Assembly (NCBI RefSeq): GCF_022376445.1
Contig: NW_025955011.1
Span: forward strand, 62,001-126,000
Source: Fomitopsis serialis
Lineage: Eukaryota > Basidiomycota > Agaricomycetes > Polyporales > Fomitopsidaceae
Direction: 5' to 3'
Length of the DNA stretch: 64,000 bases
In this document: positions 54,346 through 64,000 of the stretch, in pieces
Layout: every line of letters starts with the position of its first letter
Numbering within the stretch: position 1 is the stretch's first letter
Translations under genes and position numbers: made by a program
The notes under the pieces: model-generated
Told to the model about the DNA's origin: nothing
Databases searched by the model: none
Seen by the model: only the letters and a program-made list of their open reading frames with translations

Positions 54346-56878
54346 CTAGGCCCGGGCGACGAATGCCTGCGGGTCGCGGTTATTGTATGTAGCGCGGAAT
54401 AGATTAATGTACGCGGTCTTAATCCTATCCGCCGCGTCCGTAACAGAGCCCCCCACCGCGGCTCGCAGGTCTTGAGCAATGTCCGGCCGGGGCTCCAACT
54501 CCAGCAGGATTCTTCCAATCGCGTACCAATGTTTGAGGCGAACCACGTCGTCGTCGCTGTCAAGGCCTCGCGGGTCGGAGAAGGCGGGGTAGTACGACGA
54601 ATTCGCCCCCCAGGCTCGTCGTAGACGGTCGCGCACTTCAGCCCAGATGGTTCCGCGAGCTGCACTCGACGTCGCGTTCCTCAGCGCAGGGAGACGGCCA
54701 ACCACGAGCCGTTCGACATTGAGTCGGAAGTGGTAAGTGCCCAGCTCCCACACTTCACGGTCGACCTCCCCTGGAGCCGGGTTGCGTAGGGATGGACTTC
54801 GTCATCCGGGAGGGGACGGGCGTTGGACTTCTTAAGAGCCGCCTGTAAGTGCTGAGGAGCCTTGAGGCGGTTCTTCCAACCCTTATGCTTGGTAGGGATC
54901 CAAGTCCCCGGAAGCTTGTGCAGAGCCTCGACGTGAGTGTTACGAGTCTTTAACCACCGGAGGACCGCTGAGTACCCGTCGTCGCCCTCCATTCGTAAGA
55001 TAGAGGGGAACGGCATGAGATGCGCATTCTCCGGGGGAAGCTGGGGCTCCGGGCCTTGGTCATGTTCCCAGGCTAGGCATCCTACCGGGACACCGGTGTC
55101 GTTTTCGAAGGGGAGTCGGAGGAAGTCATCCACTTCGCTGGCCGTGAAGAGAGGCAGTTTGGTCCGGACAGGCGCTCCTGAGGATAGGGTGACGATGTGG
55201 AAGTCGTCCGGGGGAGGAAGTCCGCTGGAATGTTGCCCCCCAGTCGAGTTTGACGCCACCTGAGAGTCGGTCAACCGTTCTCCTAGCGGGACGCCTACTC
55301 GAGCGAAGAGCGAGGGTGGTTCTTCGAACCTATCGAGCAGGGGACGGTTGAGGTGACGTTCCGCAGGAAGAGCATCCGAAAGGGGAGCCGTCGCTTCGCC
55401 AACTGTCAGACGGTCGGCGAGCGAGCGGACTGGCTTGGTTGACGCTGGTCGCGACAGACAGTCCAACAGAGTGGGAGCAGTCGAGGCGATAGTTGAAACG
55501 GGGGAGGGTGAACGGCGGCGACCTCGCTCAGTCCTAACAGGACTTCGTCCTCGATCCTCTCGTACTGGTTCCCTCTGGTCAGAACGCTGCCTGGACATGC
55601 CGCGCGAGGAAGAGAGCTGACGCCTTGAACCGGCGTTGGGTCGGTAAGAGTCGCCGACTCTCCGGTCACGTCGAGGTGAGTAGTCGTGGTAGGAGCGACG
55701 TGGAGGGGAGCGGCGAGGGATACATTCGTATGGGCGCGAGTGGACGTAGTCTCGTGAAGGACGAGGCGGGGAGTGGCGACGACGAGGAGACCGGGATCGA
55801 GACGATCTTCGTTGCAGGCTTCGAGGAGAGGGCGAGCGGACTCGGCGTAGCGGTGGATGGCCAGCTCGAGGTTCCGGCGGCGAAGAGCGGAATTCCTTCT
55901 GCTTGCCTTTGTCGATGTTCGACGGGCGGGGCGGCGAAGGGCTCCTTCTTCGTTCGAGCTCCTGAGGGGAGCCCGGCTCGGGCGACGGAGGCAAGGAAAA
56001 CGCCATAGGCAAGTCTCTCCGGAGGGGCGAAGAGTTCGCGCCGCTCCGGGGAGGCGTGGCTGGGCGAACATCTGTGGAGACTACCATCGGTGAATCTCCT
56101 CGAAGGGGGAAGAGTTCACACCGCTTCGAGGAGGAGTGGCCGGGCGATCCTCCATGATGATGTTGGACACTGGATGAGTGTTCCCAACATTCTCATCCCC
56201 TGGGAGAGACGTTGAAGGCAGTGTTGTGGGAGGAGTTGGTTCTACTCCCGGAGTGGAGGCGACGAGGGAGGAAGGGGCAGACGTCCACGCGGGCACTGGG
56301 AACTTCATGTAATTGAAGTCCGGGTCTTCATCGGCGCTGTCCAACTCATCTTCTTCTTCTCTCTGTCTCTTCCTACTCTTCTTGTTCGAGGGGGCCTTAG
56401 GCGCGTGATCCTCGTCGTCCCAGTACTCCAGAAGAAGACGAATATCGAGGCGAGCCAAGGAACCTTGCACCACGGAAGTGGGAGGAGGCTTGCGAGTTAC
56501 GCACCATACAGGGACCCCGTACCATACTAATCGCTTCAACACTTCGTCCTCGTTCTCGTCCACCCAGCTCCCGATCCCGATGAGATTCGTAGCGGGCGCA
56601 CTCATGAATCCTTCGTCGAATACGAGCTGTAGATACCTCTTATACGAGTACGCCCGTAGTTCGAGGAGGTGGCGTTGGATGAGGGCCACATCCTTCCGGA
56701 AAGGGAAAAGCTCCTGCGAGTAGCTGCGGAAGCGGTATAGAGCGTCCTGGACGTCGGCGGGACGGAGTCTAAGACCTCCATCAGGGAAAACCGCCCAGAT
56801 GCTTGGGCCCTCTGAAGAGCAACAGAGAGTGCTTTGAGAGCGCCAAAGTAGCCAAACCGCCTCAACCAATCTCAACAC
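54346..56878 (-). pseudogene. Unknown RS-rich protein gene broken by two frameshifts
   Basis: Three consecutive minus-strand frames appear to be one protein of about 780 residues. The first (56878 to 56081) has SIWAVFPDGGLRLRPADVQ, YLQLVFDEGFM, RLVWYGVPVWC and an acidic/basic KKSRKRQREEEDELD linker. It ends inside a duplicated block, RPATPPRSGVNSSP. A one-base shift near 56,105 would continue directly into the second frame, which repeats RPATPPRSGANSSP and goes on with an Arg/Ser-rich region (SRSRSPRRRHSPPRPSRDY), then GVPVGCLAWEHDQGPEPQLP and LRWLKTRNTHVEALHKLPG. A second one-base shift near 54,795 would join DDEVHP to VWELGTYHFRLNVERLVVG and LLELEPRPDIAQDLRAAVGG, ending at 54346. The family is unknown to me; it resembles multicopy hypothetical proteins of mushroom fungi. 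Confidence 0.6.
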
Positions 56879-57538
56879 AAGTGCCTCGGTCTCAAGAGGA
56901 ATTGTTTGACAAAAGCAGCTTTTTATTTTTATTTATTCCTTGAAGTGCGTTTCCAACCGCCATTTGTCAGGGCAGCCCAGCATTGGGTTTCCCACTCAAA
57001 AAGCAATAATAAACTGGTTTGCGAGTGATAAAACCAACGTCCAATTCCTACTCATTAAGAGGTTGGGACTGCTAATCAAGAGCTCTCAAGATGTGCATAT
57101 TGCGCCCATAGCATGGTTATAAATGGATCATGATGCACTTCAGTAGGCAATGCGAGCGAACAGTTCATTGCGGTATTGACGGTGCATACAGTAATACATG
57201 ATCACAACACGTAGCTATACAGGGTATACCACCAGCTCGTGGATATGAGAGCGATGTTAGTAATGCAGCTGGTGTTTGAGCCCAGTAAAAGCTACAGAGA
57301 GGCGGAGAGGACAGCGCAGGCATGGGCACAGAATGACAGTCCGAATACGACGTACATGATGTAGAGAACCTCGACGAAGATGATCGTACACGAAACGGAG
57401 CGCAGCGAGACGTACTGCATTTCAGTTCCACCACCTGACGGACGTAGACAGGACGTAGACACCACCATGGCAAGACCTATTCAGTTTCAGGAATTATGCT
57501 CCATGTCAGACCGTCAGTTCACGCACCTGCACACTCCT
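56879..57538. other. AT-rich intergenic, nothing recognised
   Basis: Lies between the start of the RS-rich gene and the end of the DUF6532-like gene, both minus. It should contain a promoter and a 3' end. No other element was seen; a minus-strand hydrophobic frame (57165-57473) lacks support. Confidence 0.45.
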
Positions 57539-59312
57539 CTACGCGGTCGACGGGGCCTCTGCATCCTCTTCACGCTCGTCAGGCTGGCCTGAGCCGCTTG
57601 CCGAGGCCGCCGCAGGCACGTCACTAGCCTTCGTGCCAGTGTTCTTCGGCGCCCACAGCTTGGAGATGCGCGAGATCGCGGCCGTAGGAATGCCACGGGT
57701 GACCGTAGGCTCAGCTGCCTCGTCGTCGTCGTCTACGCTCGTGCTCGAGATCCCTGCAAGCCTCCTGATAGGCACCATGTTGTGTCAGCACAGCGTCAGC
57801 AACAGGCTATGTGCTTACCGTATGGTGTTCGCCAACGTCTCATCCATTGACTTGCAGAACCGAGCACAGCCCTCGTCGTACTTCGACGGGTCACTCGGGT
57901 CCGCACAGCGCCACAGGTTGTCGATGCTGACCTTCAGACGATCGTGCCTACAAAGCACAGTTAGGCCGGCGCTATAAACAAATAATGTTCCTTACTCGGT
58001 GGCGTACGTCTTCTCGTCGAAGCTGACGGTGACGTTCACCTTGACGGCCTCGTCCAGCGCAACGATGATCTAATGCACAATGACTTGAATAGAGGCTTCA
58101 GTACCTAGGGTATCGTACTCACCGCAGAGCAGACCAGAGCTATCATGTTGCTCGACAGGGGCTGCTTGTTGATGTCGAACCGCGCGTGGTTCTCAGGCCG
58201 CATGGCCTCCCGATGAGCTCCAGACCACCACTGACGAGCTGCGACTTCAGCCACAGCCTCGTTGTGGAAGGGAGCGTCCAGGTTGGCCACCCACAGCTAA
58301 TACATATCAGTAAGCCGTACCTAGACATTGGCACGCACACGCACCGAGGGATCCACCATCGGATCTGGCATCTCCAAGTTGCCGTGATGGAACGTGAAGT
58401 CCTGCTTCAAGAACTTCACGAGAGCCTCGAGGTGACTCGCCGTCTTCTCGTTGTACTCAGCACTGCTGAGCTTCTTGCCGTCAGAGCCGTGTTGCGGCAC
58501 CTTGAACGCGAGGAAGTTCTTCTCGACGACGCGCTTTGCCTTCTGCTTGACTTCCTGACGAAGTTGAGATGACACCTTCGCCACCTGACAATTTGCTCGA
58601 TGCTCATGTCACCGCTGAGACATCATGAAGTGACGACTCACATAGTGGATCATCCTCCCGCGAGTCACTGTAGTATCCGCCCACGCCCTGTTGTACGCGG
58701 TCAAGAACTTTTCGGTCTTGTACCTCTCGTGCTTCTCCATGAGCATCTTCATGATCTCCACGGGCTTCTCGGTCTTCTCCATACGACCGTCCTTCATGAC
58801 TCGAGGCCACGCGTTCTCCAAGCTGAGGTACACGCGGAACTCCTGCTGGGCGTGGTGCAGGAAGCTCTTCAACGGCTCCTGCGTCATCGTCTCGAGCACG
58901 TTGTTGTCGACGTCGATGACCTTCTTAGGCCGGCCGACCTTGCGCTTGCCCTTGCTCTGGGCTTTCTCTTTCTTCTTCTGCTGAGGCTTGTCCTTGACCT
59001 TGACGACGATCTAGGCCAAACGTCAGTCAAACGCCGCCTTCCAAGCCACAGTCTCACCTCGTCATCCATGTCCACGTCGCCATCAAGCTCGTCAACGTCT
59101 TCCTCTCGGTCGTGACTCGACACCTTGTACTCGCTGCCATCGTCGTCAGAGTCGTCCGGGACGTGGATGGGGGACATCGACTCCATCTTGACGCGACGAG
59201 TACGCCTTGCTGCACCCTTTCCTGCTCTGGATGGCGAACCTGCTGTCACAGATATCAGTCATCAGCGTGAGTTGTAAGACACACCAGTGGCTCACCGCCC
59301 TGTCCAGAACCT

Positions 59313-59344
<32 letters not shown>

Positions 59345-59802
59345 ATCGTCCTCATTCTCCTCGTCACTGTCCTCCAGACGCAGGAAAGTCTTCTTCTCCG
59401 GAGGCTTCGCAACGCCCTGCGTCTGCTTGGCTGATTTTGTACCTGAGGAATTAGTAAAATACGCGACTCTTTGAGCGACTTACCAAGGGATGCAGCCAGG
59501 TCCTCCTCCTGCCTGGGCGCCTTCGAGCGCGACACCGGGGGCGAGGACTGGATGACCACCTCCGGTATGACAACACGCTTGCGTCCAGGCGACACCTCTG
59601 CGAGGTATGCGTCAAAACAGGACCGTATGCTCCGAAGAACATGACGCTCACCAGACGTCTGACCTCCTCTTGCGCTCGTCGACGCGGCGTCGGCTGCCGA
59701 TGCGTCCTGACCAGCTGGCTTACTTGCCAGCTGGGTCTTCGCCTTCTTCTTCTCGGGCTGCTCCACGCTCGCCTCGTCATCGCTCGCCTCCTTCTCGGGA
59801 GC
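57539..59802 (-). CDS. DUF6532-like protein with AT-hook, 5' end missing
   Basis: About ten exons on the minus strand. The first visible exon opens at an acceptor (CATTAG, 59,803) with APEKEASDDEASVEQPEKKK. Basic/acidic low-complexity exons follow, including poly-Asp/Glu from a TCCTCG microsatellite near 59,320, and HVPDDSDDDGSEYK. KGKRKVGRPKKVIDVD contains an AT-hook core (GRP between basic residues). The folded part reads PLKSFLHHAQQEFRVYLSLE, KEKFLTAYNRAW-like sequence, VAKVSSQLRQEVKQKAKRVV, FLKQDFTFHHGNLE, FHNEAVAEVAARQWW and LSSNMIALVCSAIIVALDEA. This order, ending in an Ile/Ala-rich helix before V-x-F-DEKTYATEHDRLK, matches fungal DUF6532 proteins. It ends PDEREEDAEAPSTA. DNA binding is inferred from the AT-hook only. 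Upstream coding would fall in the minisatellite, so the N-terminus is probably lost. Confidence 0.65.
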
Positions 59803-59859
59803 CTAATGAGTGGGAAATCACGTTTCGAATGGTCCACCCGGAGTGCATTTGGCCCGTTT

Positions 59860-60385
59860 GTAACGGTGGACCCGGGCTCGGCCGGAGCACTCCGGGTCCA
59901 CCGTTCGGAGCGGCCGCCGGCAGCAACGAACCGGCCGGAGGGAGGGTGGTGGTTAGGAATGGTCCGGCCGGCCTGTGGTGTAACGTTCCGGCCGGACCTC
60001 AGGCGAACAACCCGGCCGGAGGCCTCGAAAAAATAGGCTTCCTACGGTCCGGCCGGACACAGACCCAGCGTTCCGGCCGGACCCCTTGTCAACGACCCGG
60101 CCGGAGGCCTCGAAAAAATAGGCTTTCTACGGTCCGGCCGGACACAGACCCAGCGTTCCGGCCGGCAACCAGGTCAACGACCCGGCCGGAGGCCTCGAAA
60201 AAATAGGCTTTCTACGGTCCGGCCGGACACAGACCCAGCGCTCCGGCCGGCAACCAGGTCAACGTTCCGGCCGGAGGCCTCGAAAAAATTAGGCTTCCTA
60301 CGGTCCGGCCAGACCCCTTGTCAACGTCCCGGCCGGAGGCGTCGAAAAAATAGGCTTCCTACGGTCCGGCCGGGGCTCATATCAA
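59860..60385. repeat. 85-bp minisatellite with CCGGCCGG blocks
   Basis: Units contain GGCCTCGAAAAAATAGGCTT, CTACGGTCCGGCCGGACAC and GACCCAGCGTTCCGGCC. The GGCCTCGAAAAAA block starts near 60,021, 60,106, 60,191 and 60,276 (period 85), with a shortened unit near 60,339. Incomplete, more diverged units extend left to about 59,860. Each unit carries two to three CCGGCCGG palindromes. The frame stays open in places (plus 59607-60206), but this is a repeat artefact. Confidence 0.85.
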
Positions 60386-60625
60386 TGATCCTGCGGGCCA
60401 AATCGGCACCAGAATTGTCAAGGGCACTCATCCAGACAACGTGACATCACATTAGATGGCGCATGCATGAACCAGCACCTAGCCGGGGTCACTTGAGCAC
60501 TGACAACATCACATGCCTACAAACATGAGGCAAACACATGGTCACCACATGTTGCCCATCAGGTCCTCCACATCGTGCAAACTTGTCGCACAACTCTTCT
60601 CCAATCCCCCCCCCCACTCTCCAAC
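60386..60625. promoter_or_regulatory. Probable promoter/leader of the following oxygenase-like gene
   Basis: 240 bp between the minisatellite and ATG 60626. A C-run (60,606-60,616) and CT-rich ACTCTCCAAC lie just before the start codon, as is common at fungal transcription start sites. No TATA box was assigned. Confidence 0.3.
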
Positions 60626-61824
60626 ATGACTACCGCACAGATCAGCACCCAATTTCGTTCCTACCTGAAGGGGACATATTTACACTGGCTGTCTCGCATG
60701 CAGGAGGGCCAGGCGATGAAGCCCGAGCCACTTCCGGGTCTCTTCCTGGATGTGTATATGATACGCCAGGCGACGAATGCTGGCAAGATGTTAGCTCAGG
60801 CTTATTGTAACCGAAGTGAGCTTCCATTGACCGCCATCGTAAGCTTGGCTAACACTCCACTTGGAGGGAGCGTTGAATGGGACGCATTGACTTATCCGAT
60901 GACAACACCGAGCGATGAAGAAGCCGAGAACGTACAGTACGAGGCGTGCAAGGAGCCTGCGACCATCGAGGATAGCGCCGGCCGGATTCTTTTGTGGCAT
61001 CTCCCCGGCGTAATCACACCGTACTACCAGGTATGCGAGATCGCCAGGCAGACATCACACCGTTGTTAACAATCAAGCAGCAGTTCATATGGGACACCGC
61101 AGCTCAACTGGAACCGCTGTTCCTCCGGTACCCCCCCACCACCACCGAGAAGTGGAGACAAGATATCAACAACTACCGCAATGCGGATGAATGTCCAATC
61201 TTCCCGCCGTCATGCTTATCTGCCTCGCCCGGCTGGTTTCAGCAGGGTCATACGGTGCGCATCCGTGGCGTACTGATCATCATATGTTGTATTAATCCGC
61301 AACAGGGTACTACAGGTCCACCCCAGGTATCGCGGCTGCTGAGGGAACCGACCTCGCTCGCCCGACCGTGGCTCTCGGCGATGGAGCACCCCCATATCAT
61401 CCTCTCGGCGATGCTCGAGATACTCCATCCGGACCTCTATGCAAGTGGCGTGGCGTCGATCAATGCACTGCGCAACGACCCGGACCGCGCTAGCGTCGCC
61501 GAGATATGGAACACGCCATTCAACGCCTTATCGGTGATTGCCAACCGGGCCAGTCCACTTCACCGAGACGTACTCTCGGCGAAGCACTGGTACGATATGA
61601 TTCTCACGCTCGGCGGAGACAAGACCTTGCATATGGAGTATCCTACTTTGGGAATGAAGATGCCATACTACAGTGGCACTATGGAGGTATTTTCTGGCTG
61701 TCGCATACCTCATGCCGTACGGCAATCGACCCAGGAGCGCTTGTGCTTATCTTACTATATGCGTGAGGCGGTACATGCATGGACAAACGCTCCCCCGGCG
61801 GATTGGCGGATGGACTCGGAGTAG
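60626..61824 (+). CDS. Candidate 2OG-Fe(II) oxygenase (TET/JBP-like), fungal multigene family
   Basis: Three exons. ATG 60626 gives MTTAQISTQFRSYLKGTYLH; exon 1 ends at HLPGVITPYYQ (intron 61,030-61,076). Exon 2 has FIWDTAAQLEPLFLRYPP and FPPSCLSASPGWFQQG; the intron 61,255-61,307 ends in CAACAG. Exon 3 reads GPPQVSRLLREPTSLARPWL, SAMLEILHPDLYASGV, IWNTPFNALSVIANRASPLH and HRDVLSAKHWYDMILTLGG, then YSGTMEVFSGCRIPHAV and RLCLSYYMREAVH, ending at 61824. H-R-D, then a second His (PHAV) 60 or so residues later and an Arg (YYMRE), fit the iron and 2-oxoglutarate ligands of a double-stranded beta-helix. This family is expanded in mushroom fungi. The reading is complete and uninterrupted. The TET/JBP label and any nucleic-acid substrate are inference. 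Confidence 0.6.
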
Positions 61825-62015
61825 CTGTATAACCTTACACTGTGTTTACAATATATATGGAACTGTTGATGTGCTCGGCGGTTTCATCTTCACCATAACT
61901 GTACAGGTATAGCAGACAGTCTGGCCTAGCCAGCTGCCTTGCTGCCCAATCGTTCTGCCGGTGTTTGATTCGGCCGGCCGGTGCACATAAGAACATCAAA
62001 GCCTTCCCTGTCATA

Positions 62016-62883
62016 TCACGAGATGTAAATACCGGTGCCAACACGACTGTACACTAATGGGACATCCCGACTATCCATCATGCGACTCTGAGACAGGACG
62101 GGGTGGCAAGAGCCCGCCGCAGCACTCGGCGCTTCTCCTGGCTGCAAGACCGCTAACTCGGCCGCCTTCACTCGGTCCACCGCCCGCCAGTAATCCACCT
62201 CTGCCTGGATGTATAGATCCATGCCGGCCATCGATTCGCCGAGACCGTCCAACCAATTCAGGGCTTGGACTGGCACGTTTGGGGGCATGTTCTCCGGTGA
62301 GATCACACCTGGCTCGGGTATTTTTGGGAGCACAGGGAGGTGGATGCGGTCGGTGTGAGCTCTCACTTCGTCCTAGTTTTTATTGTATAAGTCCCATGTA
62401 ATGTGAATGTGCTGTGTAAAACCTACCCGGAGCTTCTCCACATGCAGCCGGCCATCAAGATGCTGGAGTTGCTGTTGGGCGGCCTTCAATTGCTCGGCGA
62501 CCATCTCTTGGATTTTGGCCTGCTCGGTCGTGATGTCATCCAGCGCATCTTCGATTTGATCCCGGACTTGAGGCAGATCTTCCATCCAGGCACCGACCTG
62601 CCCCTCTGTCGTGGCATGAATATCCGGAAAGGCCGGAGAGAATTGGTCAGTTACCTGGTTCACCAGAGTGCTCGGCGTGCAGCGAGGATGTCTCCGGCTG
62701 CGGCGGTTGAGCGACATCCGCCGCTCGGAAGCCGAGGATCATGTCCACCAGGACCTCCTCCTGGGTCTTACCCTCCGGCAGCATGATCGTGCAGTACTTG
62801 TCCATCACTTCCCCGAGACCCAGTTCCTCGGCCACATCGGGCTTCATCAGCCGCTCGAAGCCGAGCATCATGGCCGCCAGCGA
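62016..62883 (-). CDS. Coiled-coil protein of unknown function, 5' end missing
   Basis: The first visible exon opens at an acceptor (CACTAG, 62,884) with SLAAMMLGFERLMKPDVAEE, then DKYCTIMLPEGKTQEEVLVD and MILGFRAADVAQ. After an intron (about 62,655-62,604) it reads GQVGAWMEDLPQVRDQIEDA, then TTEQAKIQEMVAEQLKAAQQ, QQLQHLDGRLHVEKLR, a clear coiled coil. A last intron (about 62,428-62,375) leads to VRAHTDRIHLPVLPKIPEPG, NWLDGLGESMAGMDLYIQAE and VDYWRAVDRVKAAELAV, ending at 62016. No family was recognised. The expected upstream exon would lie in or beyond the LTR at 63.0-63.2 kb, so the gene is likely truncated by that insertion. Confidence 0.5.
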
Positions 62884-63029
62884 CTAGTGCATCAGTGGTT
62901 ACTATGGTGCAGACACGTAAGTATGGATTGACCGCACCGTATAATGGATCATTGCTATGTATGGTAATTCTCCATTCTCCGTCGGGCGCAACTCCTGCCG
63001 GGCTGTGGCGTCCCTTAGTCCTCGTGCCC

Positions 63030-63205
63030 GGTATGCGCTGTATCCAGTCTCTATTCAGAGGAACTGTCTACACTTGCATACATGGGGCGATGAGGATGGT
63101 AAAGGACTGAGGTCTCGTAGGTGCACAGGCGCGCCATACGAGCCCTCAGGCAAACAATGACAAACATACAAGACGAGAAATACCGTAACGGGAATATCCG
63201 TTACA
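63030..63205 (-). repeat. Diverged LTR of a second element
   Basis: Homologous to the 30877-31101 LTR in three blocks: GCTGTATCCAGTCTCTATTC, GGCGCGCCATACGAG and AACATACA-AGA. It ends GTTACA at 63,205 and is followed by the same purine tract in complement (CCCTCCCCCACTGG). The left end is not certain; no TGTAAC start was found. Confidence 0.75.
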
Positions 63206-64000
63206 CCCTCCCCCACTGGACACGACCACGGGTCCCAGCGATAACCAGAGAAACAGATAGAAAAAAGGAAAAAGAAAGGAAACACACGCAACAACCCAAC
63301 GGTGGTAGCGAGTGGCAAAACAAAGATGATGTTGAACTGTAGACAACGACATGCTAGATCGTGTCAGTGAGCAGACACAACCATTCACCATTGTCATACA
63401 TAACTTGATGGAGTTATGCAACCAGGAACGTAGACTACTACTCGGACTTGGAGTAGTAGTCTGCGTCTTCCGAGTTACCCTCATCTTCGGCAGATAGTGC
63501 AGAAGAACTCTGGATATCCTCCATCTCAGACTGCTCGTAGTAGTCAGAGACTACTACCGAGTTTGTCTCTTCAGACCCTGAACTTCGTGAGTACCACGAG
63601 CTATGGTGCTCGGACTCGGAGAAGTACTCCGACTCAATCTGGTCAGGGTACTCCTCACGAGTGGTGGTATGAGGCTCCTCATCAGAGGAGTTATACCAGT
63701 CAGAGTCATCCCGAGGTTGACTGCGAGGTGGTACAACAAGCCATCCCAGCTTGTTGTAGGCCCAATATCGCACCATCTCCATAGGTAATGGTGCAATGAG
63801 CAGAGGATCAAACTCGAGAGGAACCACTTCCAATTCCCTCTGGAAGTGGTCCCATGCTCGACGAGCAGCACGAGAATATGTCCCCGGTCGCGGGGACATC
63901 TCCTCGATGGCCTGTCCACAGCTGAGTGCAGATCTCTTGCAGTGAGCCCAAATGGCCCACTCGCCATCACTCGCCGCGGATTCGGCCTCGTCGAAATCGT
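63206..64000 (-). mobile_element. Second LTR-family element, partial (runs off the window)
   Basis: Internal region adjoining the LTR at 63,205, orientation minus as in the first copy. It contains the polypurine tract and the 3'-terminal ORF. The rest of the element lies to the right of the window. Confidence 0.75.
63438..64000 (-). CDS. Homologue of the element's acidic-tail terminal protein, partial
   Basis: The frame continues past the window edge. It contains FDEAESAASDGEWAIWAHCK and IEEMSPRPGTYSRAARRAWD, then HFQRELEVVPLEFDPLLIAP and YWAYNKLGWLVV. The tail is rich in Ser/Glu/Tyr with NSVVVSDYYEQSEMED and ends DADYYSKSE. It aligns with the ORF at 31512-33017 over MSPRP-x2-Y-x-RAA-x-RA-x-DHFQR, the P-LL-PL block and SVVVSD-YYE, ending YYS-SE. 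The sequences are well diverged, yet the frame is kept to the same stop position relative to the LTR. Function is unknown. Confidence 0.7.
   Translation of the reverse strand, partial: DFDEAESAASDGEWAIWAHCKRSALSCGQAIEEMSPRPGTYSRAARRAWDHFQRELEVVPLEFDPLLIAPLPMEMVRYWAYNKLGWLVVPPRSQPRDDSDWYNSSDEEPHTTTREEYPDQIESEYFSESEHHSSWYSRSSGSEETNSVVVSDYYEQSEMEDIQSSSALSAEDEGNSEDADYYSKSE

Noticed and set aside
59860..60385. Regular spacing of repeats, considered as a CRISPR-like array
   Set aside because: The whole 85-bp unit is repeated, with no unique spacers, in a eukaryotic genome; it is a minisatellite.

Overview
The window reads as nuclear DNA of an agaricomycete (Basidiomycota), most likely a wood-decay polypore or a relative. 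The evidence is many short GT-AG introns of about 45-60 bp, gene families typical of mushroom-forming fungi (DUF6535, DUF6532, the multi-spanning membrane family ending at 21.9 kb), KDZ transposases with CxC2 cysteine clusters, and a fungal reducing polyketide synthase. No rRNA, convincing tRNA or CRISPR array was seen. All assignments come from motifs and reading frames alone; no database search was run.

Left third (1-22.8 kb), gene-bearing. It opens with the 3' part of a polyketide synthase (AT-DH-KR-ACP-TE). Next come a small IFI6/IFI27 (ISG12)-like membrane protein on the minus strand and a DUF6535 membrane protein with one in-frame stop. An SH3 protein, an intact S-methyl-5'-thioadenosine phosphorylase and a large coiled-coil/SUMO-motif/zinc-finger protein follow. 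A second ISG12-like paralogue lies on the plus strand, then a 5'-truncated membrane protein.

Middle (22.8-44.5 kb), a repeat and transposon nest. Low-complexity and degenerate tandem repeats (22.8-26.2 kb) precede two tandem paralogous proline-rich genes of unknown function. A CxC2-KDZ transposase gene follows and is cut off at 30,876 by an 8.1 kb LTR element. The two LTRs are almost identical, and the reading frames are all on the minus strand with no recognisable reverse transcriptase or integrase. The other side of that element cuts into a different gene, a Tc1/IS630-like DDE transposase. A GC-rich repeat and an integrase-core (rve-like) gene with one nonsense codon come next.

Right third (44.5-64 kb), decayed and mobile-associated. 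A 4.5 kb stretch has no supported gene. It is followed by the C-terminal half of an aconitase as a broken pseudogene, then a candidate 2OG-Fe(II) (JBP/TET-like) oxygenase gene abutting an inverted copy of the GC-rich repeat. A frameshifted RS-rich gene of unknown function, a DUF6532-like gene with an AT-hook, and an 85-bp CCGGCCGG minisatellite follow. The window ends with a second oxygenase candidate, a coiled-coil gene lacking its 5' end, and part of a second, diverged member of the LTR family. That member encodes a homologue of the 3'-terminal protein of the first element.

The best candidate for something undescribed is the LTR family. Two diverged copies keep the same purine tract and a related non-pol protein, which suggests that the protein has been maintained. 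Other points of interest are the tandem proline-rich pair, the fungal ISG12-like pair, and two oxygenase candidates sharing the window with a KDZ transposon.
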